Shown: positions 34,072-46,769, counted from the stretch's first letter. The stretch: DNA of 64,000 bases from Camellia lanceoleosa (GCA_025200525.1 CM045761.1:95580182-95644181), one strand, 5' to 3'. A program made the numbers and translations. The notes: generated by a model from the letters alone, not told the origin.

Positions 34072-37000
34072 TGTAGACGTCCCCGAACGCATCCCGGGGA
34101 GAAGGGAGTGCGAGTCCCCCCCCGTTCTGGTTCGATATTGGGTCACTACAGTTCGAAGGACTCAAATGTCACGGTTCTCAATCTTGAACCGAAAAGTCCA
34201 AATCCGGCAAATCGTTTTTTGAAAACAGATTTTTTGAAAGAAGTGCCAAACATGGACTGCTTCGCCAGATACAGAGTCGCCACCTAAATATTTTAAAATG
34301 GGAAATTTAGGAAACCCTGACTCGGTGCCAAAGGCCACGTGTCCGTCATCACCAAAATTGCCTCGGCTCGGGAACTTGGGTACGATTGGGGAAGGTCACT
34401 TCGTGAGCACCCCCGCTCGCCCGGTCAAAGACCGGCCTCTACTAACCATGATATCTTATTTTGAAAACATTGTGAGTTCTTATTCCGATTATTAGCCTAG
34501 GTTACTACGTGATGCGCACAGCATACAAGTATAGACTGGGTCGCCTGAATTGGAACAAAACATTTCAGGTCTGTTTGTTTGAAAATGATTTGATGGTGCT
34601 ACCCACAGGTAGGCTAAGACGTGGATTTGTCACCCTCAGGTGGGCTTAGAAAAACATGATTTTGCCACTATCTAGTGGGCTTAAAACTTACATTTGATGA
34701 ATTGTTCTAATCCAAATAACCCAACCTTCACCCACAGGCATTTAAGGCAGTTATATCACATAAGCACATAGCCTCATGGTAAGCATGCTATTCATGGCAG
34801 TCACTCACACGCATGCAAGGATGCTAAAGCATAAAACTCACCGAGTACTCCAAGCTAAAACAGAAGCTCGTTAGAAATCATGCATGATCCTAAATATACA
34901 GAATTGCCTAATGCAACACATGCGAAGATGCAAACTATAGCAGGCTCGGCTATTCTAAACATGGCATATGGAATGCTACGGCTAACACGTATTCAATTTG
35001 GAATTAAAATACAAATGCAGTTTGTATGATGCGCCGAGCCCGGTGCGTGCAAAACAGATGAATGATGCAAACATGTTGTCATACTGTATGCTAATTGACA
35101 TATGCCCTATATCTAACCATCGTAAGCGGATAAATAAAAGGGGGAAAGAAATGGGGGTTGGAAGACATACATCACACTCACCCACACTTATTACAATTAT
35201 GCCCTCGTACAGAGGGTCCGAATAAAATAATAATACAGTCCGAAATAAAAGAATAATACAGTCCGACATATACAGTCCGAATAATATACAAATCCTAATT
35301 AATTAACGATTTAACTAAGAAAAACTGTAAAACTGGCATGCAAGCTAGGGGGTGCCTCGATTTTGATGAATGATATATGCTGGGCTGCCTTGCGCGGAAA
35401 TCCACTGGGATGCCCCAATTAGCCTCTGTTTGCAATGTTTCTCAAAATGCGTGCCAGACTCCGAAAGTGCTGATTCTTCATTTTGCTGCAACAGAGAGCA
35501 GGAAAGGGGCATAGCAATGTATTTCATAAATATATGCATGTCTCGATCCTCGTGCCACCAATCACGCATATCGATGCATGATGGCCGAGGAATCGGATTG
35601 CACAACTCAATATAGGATGAATGCACATGAATGCTACAACAAAACCTAACTCCATCATGGGTAATCCGGAGTGTCGGTGACTTGGGAATTGAGACCCGTT
35701 TCGTCACTCGGAGTACAAAACGCGCCTCGTTTCCCGTGCCCGGGCTAACTCCTACCCCGAACACGATGCAATATGCATGATATGCATGAAATGTAGCTAA
35801 TATGCAATCCTAACATACACAATGCTATGGAAATAAGATGTCTCGGAATGCGTGCACACGGGCACGCAAATCGAGGAAATGATCCTAAGGCATAAAATGG
35901 CATACGCAATGCAATTGGACTTACACTAACATGAGTGGACCTCAGCCACACTCACATAAGAGGCCAAGAGATGAAAAATGAGATGCCTCGAAATGCGTGC
36001 ACACGGACACGCAAACCGAGACAATGGTGCTAAAGCAAGAAATGGCATTCCAAATGCAGATTGGACTTATACTAACATGAGAGAGCCTCAGCCACACTCA
36101 TATAAGAGGCCGTCGGATGAAAATGAAATGCCTCGAAATGCGTGCTGCAGAACACATAAACCGAGGCAACAGCATACACAATGCGATGGCATGGAAATAT
36201 GATATGCAAACATGCAAATGAATTTCAGCACTCACAAATGATGCAAAACAGTTCCGAAAGGTGGGGAAATGACACCAAATGCACGAAATGGTCCCGAAAT
36301 GCGATATTAAGCACCCGAAATGGCCTACAGCTATACTAAACATGCATGATTGGTACATGACATGCAAAACAGTAGCAAGGCAGCCCCAAAATAGCATTTT
36401 TTACAGTACAAAACATGGCGAAATAGTAAGCATAGATAGGACAACAATGGCATGCAAAAATCGGGGCCAAGAGAGGGGTATTGAAACAAGTGATGTATGC
36501 GATGCTCAAACTGAAAAATTTCCTTCTACAACACTGATGAGGGACTAAAAATATGCACATTTACAGTAGATGACATCCCCCAACTCAGTATGAAAACATG
36601 CTAAAAATGTCATGCAAGAACTAGGATACATAAGGCTACAACATGAGGTACCCCAAACATTCATCAAACCAGAAAAGACCCTTAATGAAATATGTCAAGA
36701 AGATCAAAATATGACTCTTTCCAGCTCTGATGATGGCCGAAAACAGAGGCTAGATAAGCTTAAAAAAGCATGCAAAAATGGGGGTCAAAGAGGGGTATAA
36801 TGACAAGTATAACATGGAGACCCCCAACAAGGTTGATCCATTCTACAATGTTGTAGAGGGACAAAAAATAAGCTTTCTCACAGTTCATGAAATGCTCCAA
36901 AACAATTTACATATAGGCCAAACAAATCATGCAAATTTACGGTAAATAGGAGAGATTATGAAGCAAGTACAATATAGGGGGTCCAAACAAGGTTGAGCCC

Positions 37001-38570
37001 TTCTTCAATGTTGAAGAGGGGCTCAAAATAGGTTCACTTACAGTTTACATTATGCTCGGAAACAGATCACACATAGGCAAAATATTCAATGCAAAATAAT
37101 GGCATATAAGAGGATATTGAAACAAGTGCAAGGTGGAGGGCTCAAACAGGGTTGGGCCCTTGAACAAACATGAAGAATAGCTCAAAATAGACCTAGTTTT
37201 AGTTAAGGTCGGAGCTCAAAACAATAAGCAAATAGGCTTAAGAAATGAGGCAAAAATGGGCTACAAAAGAGGGAAAGTGAGACTTACCCTTGTAGACAAG
37301 TCTTGGCTGCCTTTTGCTTGAAGAATGGGAGCCTCTTAGCTGCTGGAAAGCTCTCCTAGCTACTGGAATGGAGTTGTGATGGTAGAGCTTGAAGATGATG
37401 AAGAAATGACACCAAAACTTGAGAATTTGAGAGAGATGGAGAGAGATATCCTCAAAATAATTTTTTTCAACCCTAGGGACAGAGCTGGGAGGCTCCTTAT
37501 ATGGACAAAAGGAGGGGTGTAAAAGTGGAGGGAAATGCACCCAAGCTTTCCCTCCCAAAATATCCCAGGATCTGAGATATTTTTGGGGAAAAGCATATCA
37601 AATTTGTAAAGTATGCCTTGAGAAGCAGGCGGCTAGGCACTTTTTCTTGGTGGTGCCGGCCACCCCCCATGGCCGGCTGACTAGGGGCAAAATGGTCATT
37701 TGAAAATTTCTGGCCGGCCACCAAAGATTGGTGTCCTCCCATATGTGTACAACAAAACCCTATGGTTGGAAATTGGCAACTCTGAAACAGGAGAGACAAC
37801 AAGCCACTTTTAGGAGGAGTTCAAAAATGAAAAGAAGAATTACTTTCCGGCCATGTGTTTTTAGGGTCCTCCCATATGTGTACAACACAAATATGTGGTT
37901 TTGGCTCGAAGAAAATGGCCCTAGGGTGTTCAACATTAGCTCGGAAGTGAGAAAAACGGGCGCCAGGGGGCGCCGGAGGAGCATAACTGGTTGCTGAGAC
38001 AATTGCTGGCCTCCCACCCTCCAGTGATCTTCCTGGTGATAAAACAGAGGTACTTGCCAAAAATGAACAAAAACCGATGCAAAACGAATGCTTGGGGGCC
38101 AAAACACGCAGTTCGGGGTCTTGAAAACCGGCTGTTAAGCACCGAAAGTGGTGTTTGGCCACGAAGTGGGTATCTAAGACCCCAGTGTCCCTCAAAAGGG
38201 AGTAAATGAGATGCATGCCAAAAACCGGAGGAATCGGAGATGGTTGGGTGGTCCCGAACCGAGGCACACGGCCTGACGGCTCAAAACCGAGGCGGGCTCC
38301 GAAGCGGGCAAAATGGCCTCAGACCGAAATGTAGCCCACGGCCATTGAGAGATGGTCTACGGGACCTCTCCCTCCCCTCGGGAAAGAAAACAGAGAAAAC
38401 CGAGTCTGGTTCGCAAACCGAGGCAAGGCACAGAAGAGAGTTCGGAAGTCCGGAGGCAAGGCACACGGCCGCAACTCTGAGACTTCTGAACGAGCACAAA
38501 ATGCAACATCACCGAGCGCTCAATCGGTGACGTCTGAGTCTTAAGGTCGGTGAAAAATGGGATGTCTACA
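34072..38570 (-). mobile_element. 5' LTR of element B (LTR C)
   Basis: Plus-strand start TGTAGACGTCCCC and end GATGTCTACA; 4.5 kb. The PBS adjoins its left edge, making it the 5' LTR of a minus-strand element. Minus-strand TATA-like CCATATAAGG at about 37,495-37,504. GGCCGGC-type words lie at about 37,653, 37,669 and 37,711. Two 146-bp subrepeat anchors sit at 35,939 and 36,085, and the hairpin array runs at about 36,530-37,170. Confidence 0.9.
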
Positions 38571-40753
38571 GTAGCAAGGCATACATAATGTTCTAACATA
38601 CAACCTAGCATACACAATGCTATGAATTAAAATGGCATACACAATGCATAATGGACTTACGCCAACATAAGTGGACCTCAGCCACACTCACATCAGTAGC
38701 CATGAGATGAAAATGAGACTGTCGAAATGTGTGCACACATACACGCAAACCGAGGACCGAACCTAAGGCATAATATGCAACTCTAACAAGGCATGGCAAG
38801 GCATGAAACATGGCATTCAAATATGCAAATTCCAGCATTGAATCATGATGCAAAATGATCCTAAATCATGGATATATGTCATACAATGCATGGAATGGTC
38901 CCGAAACTCAAAACTAGACACATATATTGACTTATAGCTATACAAAGCATGCATTATTTGACTATGAAGCACAAAGCCAGAGCCAAGGTAGTCCCAAAAC
39001 GTGAACATTTCTAGTTCAAAGCATGGCCAAAAGATGCTAGCAAGATGGACCAAAATAGCATGTAACTTTGACTAGCAAACATGGTTTACATGGCATGTAT
39101 ATGAAGCATATGAAATCTCGCCAAACCAGAAAAAATCAGTGAACAAAACATATGAAAATATGCCCAAATAAACATGGAAATGCAGCCAATGCATGTAAAA
39201 ATGAGGGGCTCTTTTGGAAGGGCATACGAGGGGTTATTAAGCACATGCATCAAGGACTCTTAGCATGGAAAAATTAACTCTGGAAATCAAATATGATCGC
39301 CCTAAAACTCATCAAATTGGCCCTGAAATCAATCAACAAAGCATGTAAGATAGGGCCTCTTTGTAAGGCCAAAAAGACCATCAAGCAAAACAAGGTGAGA
39401 GGGGGTCACCCCCCTCTGATTTTGGCCTTCAAGAACACACAGTGGCTAAGAGGCCAAACCATGGCCAATGCAAGTGTTCTAATGCATAACCCTAATCATG
39501 AAAAGATGAAGCATGCATAGGGGGAAGATGACCCCAAACAGAGAATAGACCTTAATCAAACATGAAGATGATATTAAAAAAATATTTTTTTCAGTTTAGG
39601 TCGAGGTCCAAAAAGGCTCACAAATAAGGCTAATGTATCATGCAAAAACAGCCATAGAAGAGAGATTGGTCAAACAGGACAGAAAAAGGCCTCAAACAGT
39701 AAAGATCCCTTCAACAAAGTTGAAGAGGAGCTCAAAACAAGATATTTTACAGTTTATAGAAAATCTCAAATATGCTCACAAGTAAGGCTAAAATATGATG
39801 CAAAAATAGCCCCAAAAGAGAGATAGAGAGCAAGAGGCAGTGGATGGCCTCAAACAGTAATGAGCCCTTCAACAAAGTTTAAGAGAGGCTTAAAATAAGA
39901 TACTTCACAGTTTGGCTCGAAGCCCAGAAATGCTCAAAAATAGGGCTAATATATCATATAAAATAAGCCTTAAACGAGGGATAAAGCACAAAGGGTGAGT
40001 AGAAGACCTCAAACAAAGAAAAGTCTTTGATCAAACATGAAGATGAGCTCAAAATAAGACTATTTTCAGTTCAGGTCGAAGCCCAAAAATGCTTGCAAGT
40101 ATAGCTTATAGATGAAGCAAAAAAATGCAAGTTTAAAGGAAATAGGTGCTTACCCTTGAAGAGCAGCAAATCAGGAGCTTTTGGTCCAAAATTCTGAGCT
40201 TTCAACCTCTTCAAATGGCCTCCAAGGTGCTGGAATGAGTGATAGAGGTGGTAGGCTATGAGGTGTAGAGTAAATATGCAAGAACAAGGGTGTTTTTTTG
40301 AGGCTTGGAGTATATATATATGGTTGTATGTATAATAGTGCCTCAGCTGGTTTTCTCCCCCTTAGAAATGAAGCTTAAGTGTTGGTTTTATAGAGGGGAG
40401 AGGCCAAGGAAAAAGGGGGGAAAAACCAATTCAAATTCCCCTCCAAAATGGCAGACCCTCGGGCAGGGGTCTGGTGCAAAACAACTGGCACAGTTGGAAC
40501 ACATTCAGGAGGGCAAACATGGCCTACCAGGTTTAAAAGGCCAAGGTGGCCGGGCGGCTAGGCAAGGTGGTAGGCCAACCAGGGGTCAAAAGGTTCAAGC
40601 AAAATTAATGGCCGGCCACCCCAAAAAGGTGGCCTCCCAGGTGAGTGCAACACAATTGTGTAGAGAAAAATCAAAAAAAGTGAACCAGGAGAGAGAAAAA
40701 CCAACTTTTTAGAGGGGTTCAAAAGGGTCAGGAAGAATTGCTGGCCAGCCTAC
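38571..40753 (-). mobile_element. LTR E, inner part (truncated Ogre-type LTR)
   Basis: Aligns with the interior of LTR D read in reverse (for example AACCTAGCATACACAATGCT and TGGACTTACRCCAACAT) but starts abruptly at 38,571. About 1.8 kb of its left part is missing. Minus-strand TATAAAA at 40,386-40,392, a GGCCGGCC cluster at 40,609-40,620, and hairpin-type repeats at about 39,540-40,060. It is interrupted by LTR D and continues at 45,399. Confidence 0.78.
40749..40753. other. Target site duplication CCTAC of LTR D, left copy
   Basis: Five bases before the TG of LTR D, identical to 45,394-45,398 after its terminal CA. Confidence 0.85.
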
Positions 40754-43700
40754 TGTAGACACCCCATTTTTAACCAACCTTAAGACTCATACGTCACCAA
40801 CTGAGCACTTGGTGATGTTGCATATTGTGCTCGTTCTGAAGTTGTAGAGTCCCGGCTGCGAGCCTCGCCTCCGGACTTACGGACTCTTTTATGCCCTGCC
40901 TCGGTTTGCGAACCAGGTCCCGTTTTCTCCGTTTTCTCTTCCCGAAGGGAGAGAGAGGTCTCGTAGATCATCTCTCAGTGGCCGTAGGCTACGTTTCATG
41001 GTCGTAGGCTATTTTTCCTGTTTTGGAGCCCAGTTCCCCGTTTTCGGAGCTGTCGGCCATGTGCCTCGGTTCGGGACCACTTAACCACCTCCGTTTGCTC
41101 CAATTTTTGGCACACATCTTATTTGCTCCCTTTTGAGGGACACTGTGGCTCGAGAGACCAACTTCGTGGTCAAACGCCACCCCGGTGCTTAATTGGGACC
41201 ATTTGCGTGTTTTGGCCCCCGAACCTTCGTTTTGCATCGGTTTGGGTCCATTTTTGGCAGGGACCATATTTTCATTGGTATGAAGGTCGTAGAAGGGTGG
41301 GAGGCCAACAATTTTTCTGAGGACCAGCTTTATTCCTTCATCGCTCTCCGTCGCCCGTTGTCCTCGCTAGAAAGTTGGTGTTGACCATTCCCGGGCCACT
41401 TTCTTTGGCCCTCAACCACATATTTGTGTTGTACACACCTGGGAGGCCACCAATATGGCATGGCCAGCCATTAACTCTTCCTGACTCTTTTGAACCCCTC
41501 TAAAAAGTTGATTTTTCTCTCTCCTGGTTCACATTTTCAGGGTTTTCTCCACATATCTGTGTTGTGCACACATGGGAGGCCACCTTTTGGGGGTGGCCGG
41601 CCACTAATTCTCATTGACCCTTTTGACCCTGGTCGGCCGGCCACCTGAACCCTCTGAACCTGGCCGGCCATGACCCCCTCACCTGGTTCCTTACAGCTGC
41701 ACCCTCATTTTCCCCCCAGATCTTGTATCTTGGGGGGGTCTTTTGGGGAGGGAAATTTGAATTTGATTTCCCCCTCCTTTTCTCCACTCCTCCCTCTATA
41801 AAACTAGACCCCCCCAGCTCCATTTTAGAGGGTTACAAATTCTTGTTTAGAGCCTTGCTCATATCTCTCCCTCTCTTTCTACTTCAACCCTCTAAACCCT
41901 AAAAGCCTTGCACAATTTCTACACCAACCCATAGCACAACATCTCCACACTCCATTTCAGAAACTTGAGGCTGTTTTCCAGAGGTGAAGAGCTCCCAAAC
42001 CTGGTCCAAAAGTTGTTGAAGCTTGGTTCTACAAGGGTGAGTCCCATTTTCCCTCTTTCTTGTCTTATTTTGCATGCTTTCTAAGCCATACTTGCAAGCA
42101 TTTTTGGGCTCCAACCCAAACTGTAAATAGTCATATTTTGAGCTCATCTCCATATTTGATCAAGGGTCTTTCCCCTTTTGAGGTCTCCTTCTCACCCTTT
42201 GTGTTTAAACTCTCTTTTAGGCCTATTTTTGCATGATATGTTAGGCTCATTTGTGAGCTGTTTTGGACTTGGTCATAAACTGTGAAATGTCTTTTTTTGA
42301 GCCTCTATTCAACTTTGTTGAAGGGCTCTTCTCTGTTTAAGGTCATATTTTACCACTTGCCTCTTTATCCCTCTTTTAGGCCTTTTTCTTGTATGTTGAT
42401 TTAGCCTCACTTGTGTTCATCTTCGAGACTTGTTGTAAACTATAAAGTGCCATGTTTTAAGCCCCTCTTCAATTTTTTTGAAGGGCTCTTTGCCATTTGG
42501 TGCCAGCTGCTGTCTCTTGTCTCTATTCTCTCTTTTGGGGCCATTTTTGCATGCTAGATTAGCCCTATTTATGTTCATTTTTGAGACTTGTTATAAACTG
42601 GAAAAAGGCTTGTTTTGATATCATCTTCATGTTTTATTAAGGGCATTTTCTTATTTGAGGTCACATGCTTCCTTGAATGCTTGATTCTCCCTTGTTTTGA
42701 GCCTTACACCCTAGCCTTTGTTGCATGCCTTGTTCGATTTTTCTAGCCAATCGGAATCCAAGGATTTCGATGGCTTTGATGCTGTTTTGAGCCTCCAAAT
42801 AAGAGGAGGGTGACCCCCTCTCACCTTCACTTATTTGGTGGTCATTTTGGCCTTCTAAAGAGACCCCTCTTTGCATGCTTCTTAGCCACATTTCAGGGTC
42901 AATTTGGTGAGTTTTGGGACTACCATATTTGATTTCCAGAGTTTTTTTTGGTCATGATTCATGTCTATCTTGTATGTGCCTAATAATCCCTTTGTATGTC
43001 CTCTAAAGGAGCCCCTAATTTGTGCATGTGTTGGCTGCATTTCCATGGTTATTTGGGCATATTTTATTCACTGATTTTTTCTGGTTTGATGAGTTCTCAC
43101 TTGCTTCATATACATTCCATGTAACCCTTGTTTACTAGTCACAATCACATTCTATTTTAGGCCATCTTGCTAGCACCTTTTGGCCATGCTTTGAACTAAG
43201 AAAGTTCATGTTTTGGGACTGCCTTGACTCTGTCTTCATGCTTCATGATCAAATAATGCATGCTTTGTATAGCTATAGGTTATTACGTATGCCTAGTTTT
43301 GTGTTTCGGGGTTCATCTCATGCATCGAGTGCCATATTGCCATGTTTCGGGGCTGTTTAGCATCATATTTTAGCGCTGAAATTTGCATGTTTGTATGCCA
43401 TATTCCATGCCTTGCCATGCTTTGGTAGAGTGGCATTCGTGCCTTAGGTTCGGTCATCGGTTTGCGTGCATGTGTGCACGTATCTCGAGTGTCTCATTTT
43501 CATCTTATGGTCGTTGATGTGAGTGTGGTTGAGGTCCACTCATGTTGGTGTAAGTCCATCATGCATTGCGTATGCCATTTCGATTCATAGCATTGCGTAT
43601 GCTAGATTGCATATTAGAGCATCATGTATGCCATGTCACATCGTGCATTGTGTATGCCATTTCATAGCATTGTGTATGCTAGGTTGTATGTTAGTTGCAT

Positions 43701-45393
43701 TCATGCATGTTATGCATATTGCATTGTGCTTGGGATAGGAGTTAGCCCGAGCACGAAAAACGAGGGACGTTTCGTACTTTGAGTGACGGAACGTGTCTTA
43801 ATTCCCTGTCGCCGACACTCCGGATTATCCATGATAGAGTCTTGGTCTTGTTGTGTTTATACGTGCATTCATTTCATATTGAATTGTGCAATTCGACTCC
43901 TCGGCCATCATGCATCGATATGCGTGATTGGTGGCACGAGGAGCGAGGAATGCATACATATGTGAAAATACATTGCCATGCCCCTTTCTTGCTCTCTGTT
44001 GCAGCAAATCAAGAATCAACAGCCTTTCAAAGCCTTGCACAGCATTCCGGTATTAATTGCAAACAGAGGCTAATTGGGGCATCGCAATGGATTTCCGCGC
44101 CAAGCAACCCGAACATGCATCATTCATCATCCGGAGCAGAGTCGAGGCAATCTCTAGCTTGCATGCTAGTTTACAGCTTTCCTAGTTTAATTTGTTAATT
44201 AATTAGGATTTTGCATTTATTCGGACTGTAACTATTCATTTGGGACTGTATTATTTATTCGGACCCTCCGAGTGAGGGCAGAACTGTAATAAGTGTGTGT
44301 GTGTGTGATGTATGTCTTCCAATCCCACGTCTTTCTCTCATTTTTATTTACCAGCTTATGATGGTTAGATTAAGGCATGTTTCAATTAGCATACAGTATG
44401 ATAGCATGCTTGCATTCATTCATCTGTTTTGCATGCATCGGGCTTAGCGCATCATAACTCATTGCATTGTATTTCAATTCCAAGTTGAATACTTGTTAGT
44501 TGTAGCATTCCATATGCCATGTTTAGAATAGCCGAGCCTGCTATAGTTGCATTTCTACATGTATTGCATTAGGCATTTCTGTATAGTTAGGATCATGCAC
44601 GGATTTCTAATTAGCTTCTGTTTTGGCTTGGAGTACTCGGTAAGTTTTTATGCTTTAGCATCCTTGCATATGTGTGAGTGACTGTCATGATAGCATGTTT
44701 ACCATGAGGCTATTTGCTTATGTGATATAACTGCCTGAATGCCTGTGGGTGAAAGTTGGGTTATTTGGATTGGGACAAATCATCAACTGTGAGTTTTAAG
44801 CCCACTAGATAGTGGCAAAACCATCTTTTCTAAGCCCACTTGAGGGTGGCAAAATCTGTATTTTAAGCCTACCTGCAGGTAGCAAACCAGCCTTCAAAAA
44901 ACAAACATGAAATGTTTTGTTCCAATTCAGGCGATCCAGTCTATACTTGTATGCTGTGTGCATCACATAGTAAATCTAGGCTAATAATCGGAATAAGAAC
45001 GCACAATGTTTTCAAAACTAGATATCATGGTTAGTAGAGGCCGATCTTTGATCGGGCGAGCGGGGGTGCTCACGAAGTGACCTTCCCCAATTGTACCTAA
45101 GTTCCCGAGCCGAGGCAACTTTGGTAATGATGGACACGTGGCCTTAGGCAAACGAATCAGGGTTTCCTAAATTTCTCCAAAAATAAAATATTTAGGTGGC
45201 GACTCTGTATCTGGAAAAGCAGTAAATGTTTGGCACTTCTTTCAAAAAAGTCTGTTTTCTTAAAACGATTTGCCGGATTTGGACACTTTGGTTTAGATTA
45301 CGAACCGTGACAATTTGAGTCTTGAACTGTAGTGAGCCCAAAACGAACGGAACGGGGGAGTCATCCCTCCCAGGGCATTCGGGGACATCTACA
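40754..45393 (+). mobile_element. Solo Ogre-type LTR D, 4.64 kb, plus strand
   Basis: Starts TGTAGACACCCCATTTTTAA and ends GGGGACATCTACA, with a perfect CCTAC duplication on both sides and no internal region. LTR-LTR recombination has removed the body. It has the clearest LTR promoter in the window: GGCCGGCC clusters at 41,592-41,602, 41,635-41,644 and 41,661-41,669, then TATAAAA at 41,797-41,803. Downstream are the hairpin repeats (42,310 and 42,462 regions). Orientation is opposite to all other LTRs of the nest. Confidence 0.92.
41592..41803 (+). promoter_or_regulatory. LTR D core promoter with GGCCGGCC clusters
   Basis: Three GGCCGGCC words within 80 bases, then CCTCTATAAAAC about 130 bases later, followed by CT-rich leader sequence (41,860-41,880). 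This is the model used to recognise the weaker promoters of the other LTRs. Confidence 0.6.
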
Positions 45394-45398
45394 CCTAC

Positions 45399-46110
45399 CC
45401 ATATTGGTGGCCTCCCAGGTGTGTACAACACAATGGTGTGGTGGAAAGTCAGAAAAAGTGGCCCGGGAATGGGAAAAATCAGCTTTCTAGTGAAGAAAAC
45501 GGGTGATGAAGAGCGATGAAAAAATAAAGTTGATTTTTTAGAAAAATTGCTGGCCTTCCACCTTTCTACAACCTTCCTAACAATGAAAATAAGGTCTCCG
45601 CCAAAAATGAACATAAACCGATGTAAAACGAAGGTTCGGGGGCCAAAACGCTGCCCGGCCCCAAAATCGATCATATATCGAAGATGGCGTTCGACCACGA
45701 AGTTGGTCTCTCGGGCCACAGTGTCCCTCAAAAGGGAGGAAATAAGGTGTGTGCCAAAAATTGGAGCAAACGAAGGTAGTTAAGCGGTCCCGAACCGAGG
45801 CACATGGCCGACGGCTCCGAAAACCAAGAACCAAGCTCCAAACGGGAAAAATGGCCTACGACCACGAAATGTAGCCTACGACCACTGAGAGATGATCTAC
45901 GAGACCTCTCCTTCCCTTCGGGAAGAGAAAACAAAGAAAACAGGGCCTGGTTCGCAAAACTGAGGCAAAGCACAAAAGAGTCCGGAAGTCCGGAGGCAAG
46001 GCTCGCAGCCGAGACTCCGCAACCTCAGAACGAGCACAATATGCAACATCACCAAGCGCTCAATCGGTGACGTCTTAGTCTTAAGGTCGGTCAAAAATGG
46101 GGTGTCTCCA
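45399..46110 (-). mobile_element. LTR E, outer part
   Basis: Continues LTR E after the LTR D insertion and ends GGGGTGTCTCCA, a worn form of the family terminus. The right neighbour is the 170-bp repeat, not a PPT, so this is the outer end of the 5' LTR of a minus-oriented element or of a solo LTR. Confidence 0.8.
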
Positions 46111-46560
46111 GAACACCTCAAACACCTCGGGAAGGACTAATGTAAGTTGTGGAAATTTATGGAACTAGCACAGGACTCCCGGTTTGAAAACTAAGTCAAA
46201 AAAGACACTTTTCTAACTTTTAAGTTTGAAAATAGGCCATCGAGGGACCAAAATCGTTAAACAACCACGAGAAGGCCTAGGGAACACCTTAAACACCTTG
46301 GAAGCAACCATTGTAACTTGTGTAAACTTACGAAACTAGCATGAGACTCTCAGTTTGAAAACTAAGTCCAAAAATGAATTTTTTCTACACTTAAGCTTGT
46401 AAATAGGCCATCAGGGGCCAAGATCGTGTAATAGGCACGGGGAGGCCTGAGGAATACCTCAAACACCTCGGGAGGAACCAATGTAAGTTGTGAAAACTTA
46501 TAGAACTAGCACGGGACTCCCGATTTGAAAACTAAGTCGAAAAATGCATATTAAATTGTA
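46111..46560. repeat. 170-bp tandem repeat, right flank, 2.6 copies
   Basis: Units start with GAACACC or GAATACC at 46,111, 46,282 and 46,452, so the period is 170-171 bp. The same unit is the left flank of the nest at 6617-6793. Function unknown. Confidence 0.85.
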
Positions 46561-46769
46561 TATTTAATTGATGAGATAATAATTGTCTAACTTGCATTCT
46601 TTTTTTATTTTTATTTTTTTTTGTGTTTCGTTTTGTTGTAGATTTGAGATGAGATATGGATATGTTTGGTAATTTGGAGTGCAGAAGCTAGCTCATTTTG
46701 TGATGTTATTCATATTACCTTACATGTATTTTGGTTGCGTTGTAAATTTTATATTTTTGTTGGTATTAC

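Larger units (their letters stand above)
12870..38570 (-). mobile_element. Near-complete TAT/Ogre-type Ty3/gypsy element B, 25.7 kb
   Basis: A matching LTR pair (12870-17329 and 34072-38570) encloses 16.7 kb with a PBS next to the right LTR and a PPT next to the left LTR. The element therefore reads right to left. Domain order on the minus strand is gag, aspartic protease, RT, RNase H, archaeal-type RNase H remnant, integrase with GPY-type end. A 3' region with two plus-strand genes follows. Size, tRNA-Arg primer and long LTRs fit the Ogre group known from dicots. Gag-pol has many lesions, so it is non-autonomous. Flanking pentamers (GTAAA left, GTAGC right) do not form a clean duplication. 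Confidence 0.88.

Noticed and set aside
12865..38575. Target duplication GTA for element B
   Set aside because: Left GTAAA and right GTAGC share only three bases, and Ty3/gypsy insertions make five; also the flanks belong to different sequences.
40305..40712. Plus-strand 135-codon frame in LTR E
   Set aside because: Runs through the LTR promoter region on the opposite strand, is Lys/Gly-rich with no family resemblance and is absent from sister LTRs.
46111..46560. Centromeric satellite, because the period is 170 bp
   Set aside because: Only about three to four units are present in total and no array is seen; the period alone is not evidence.
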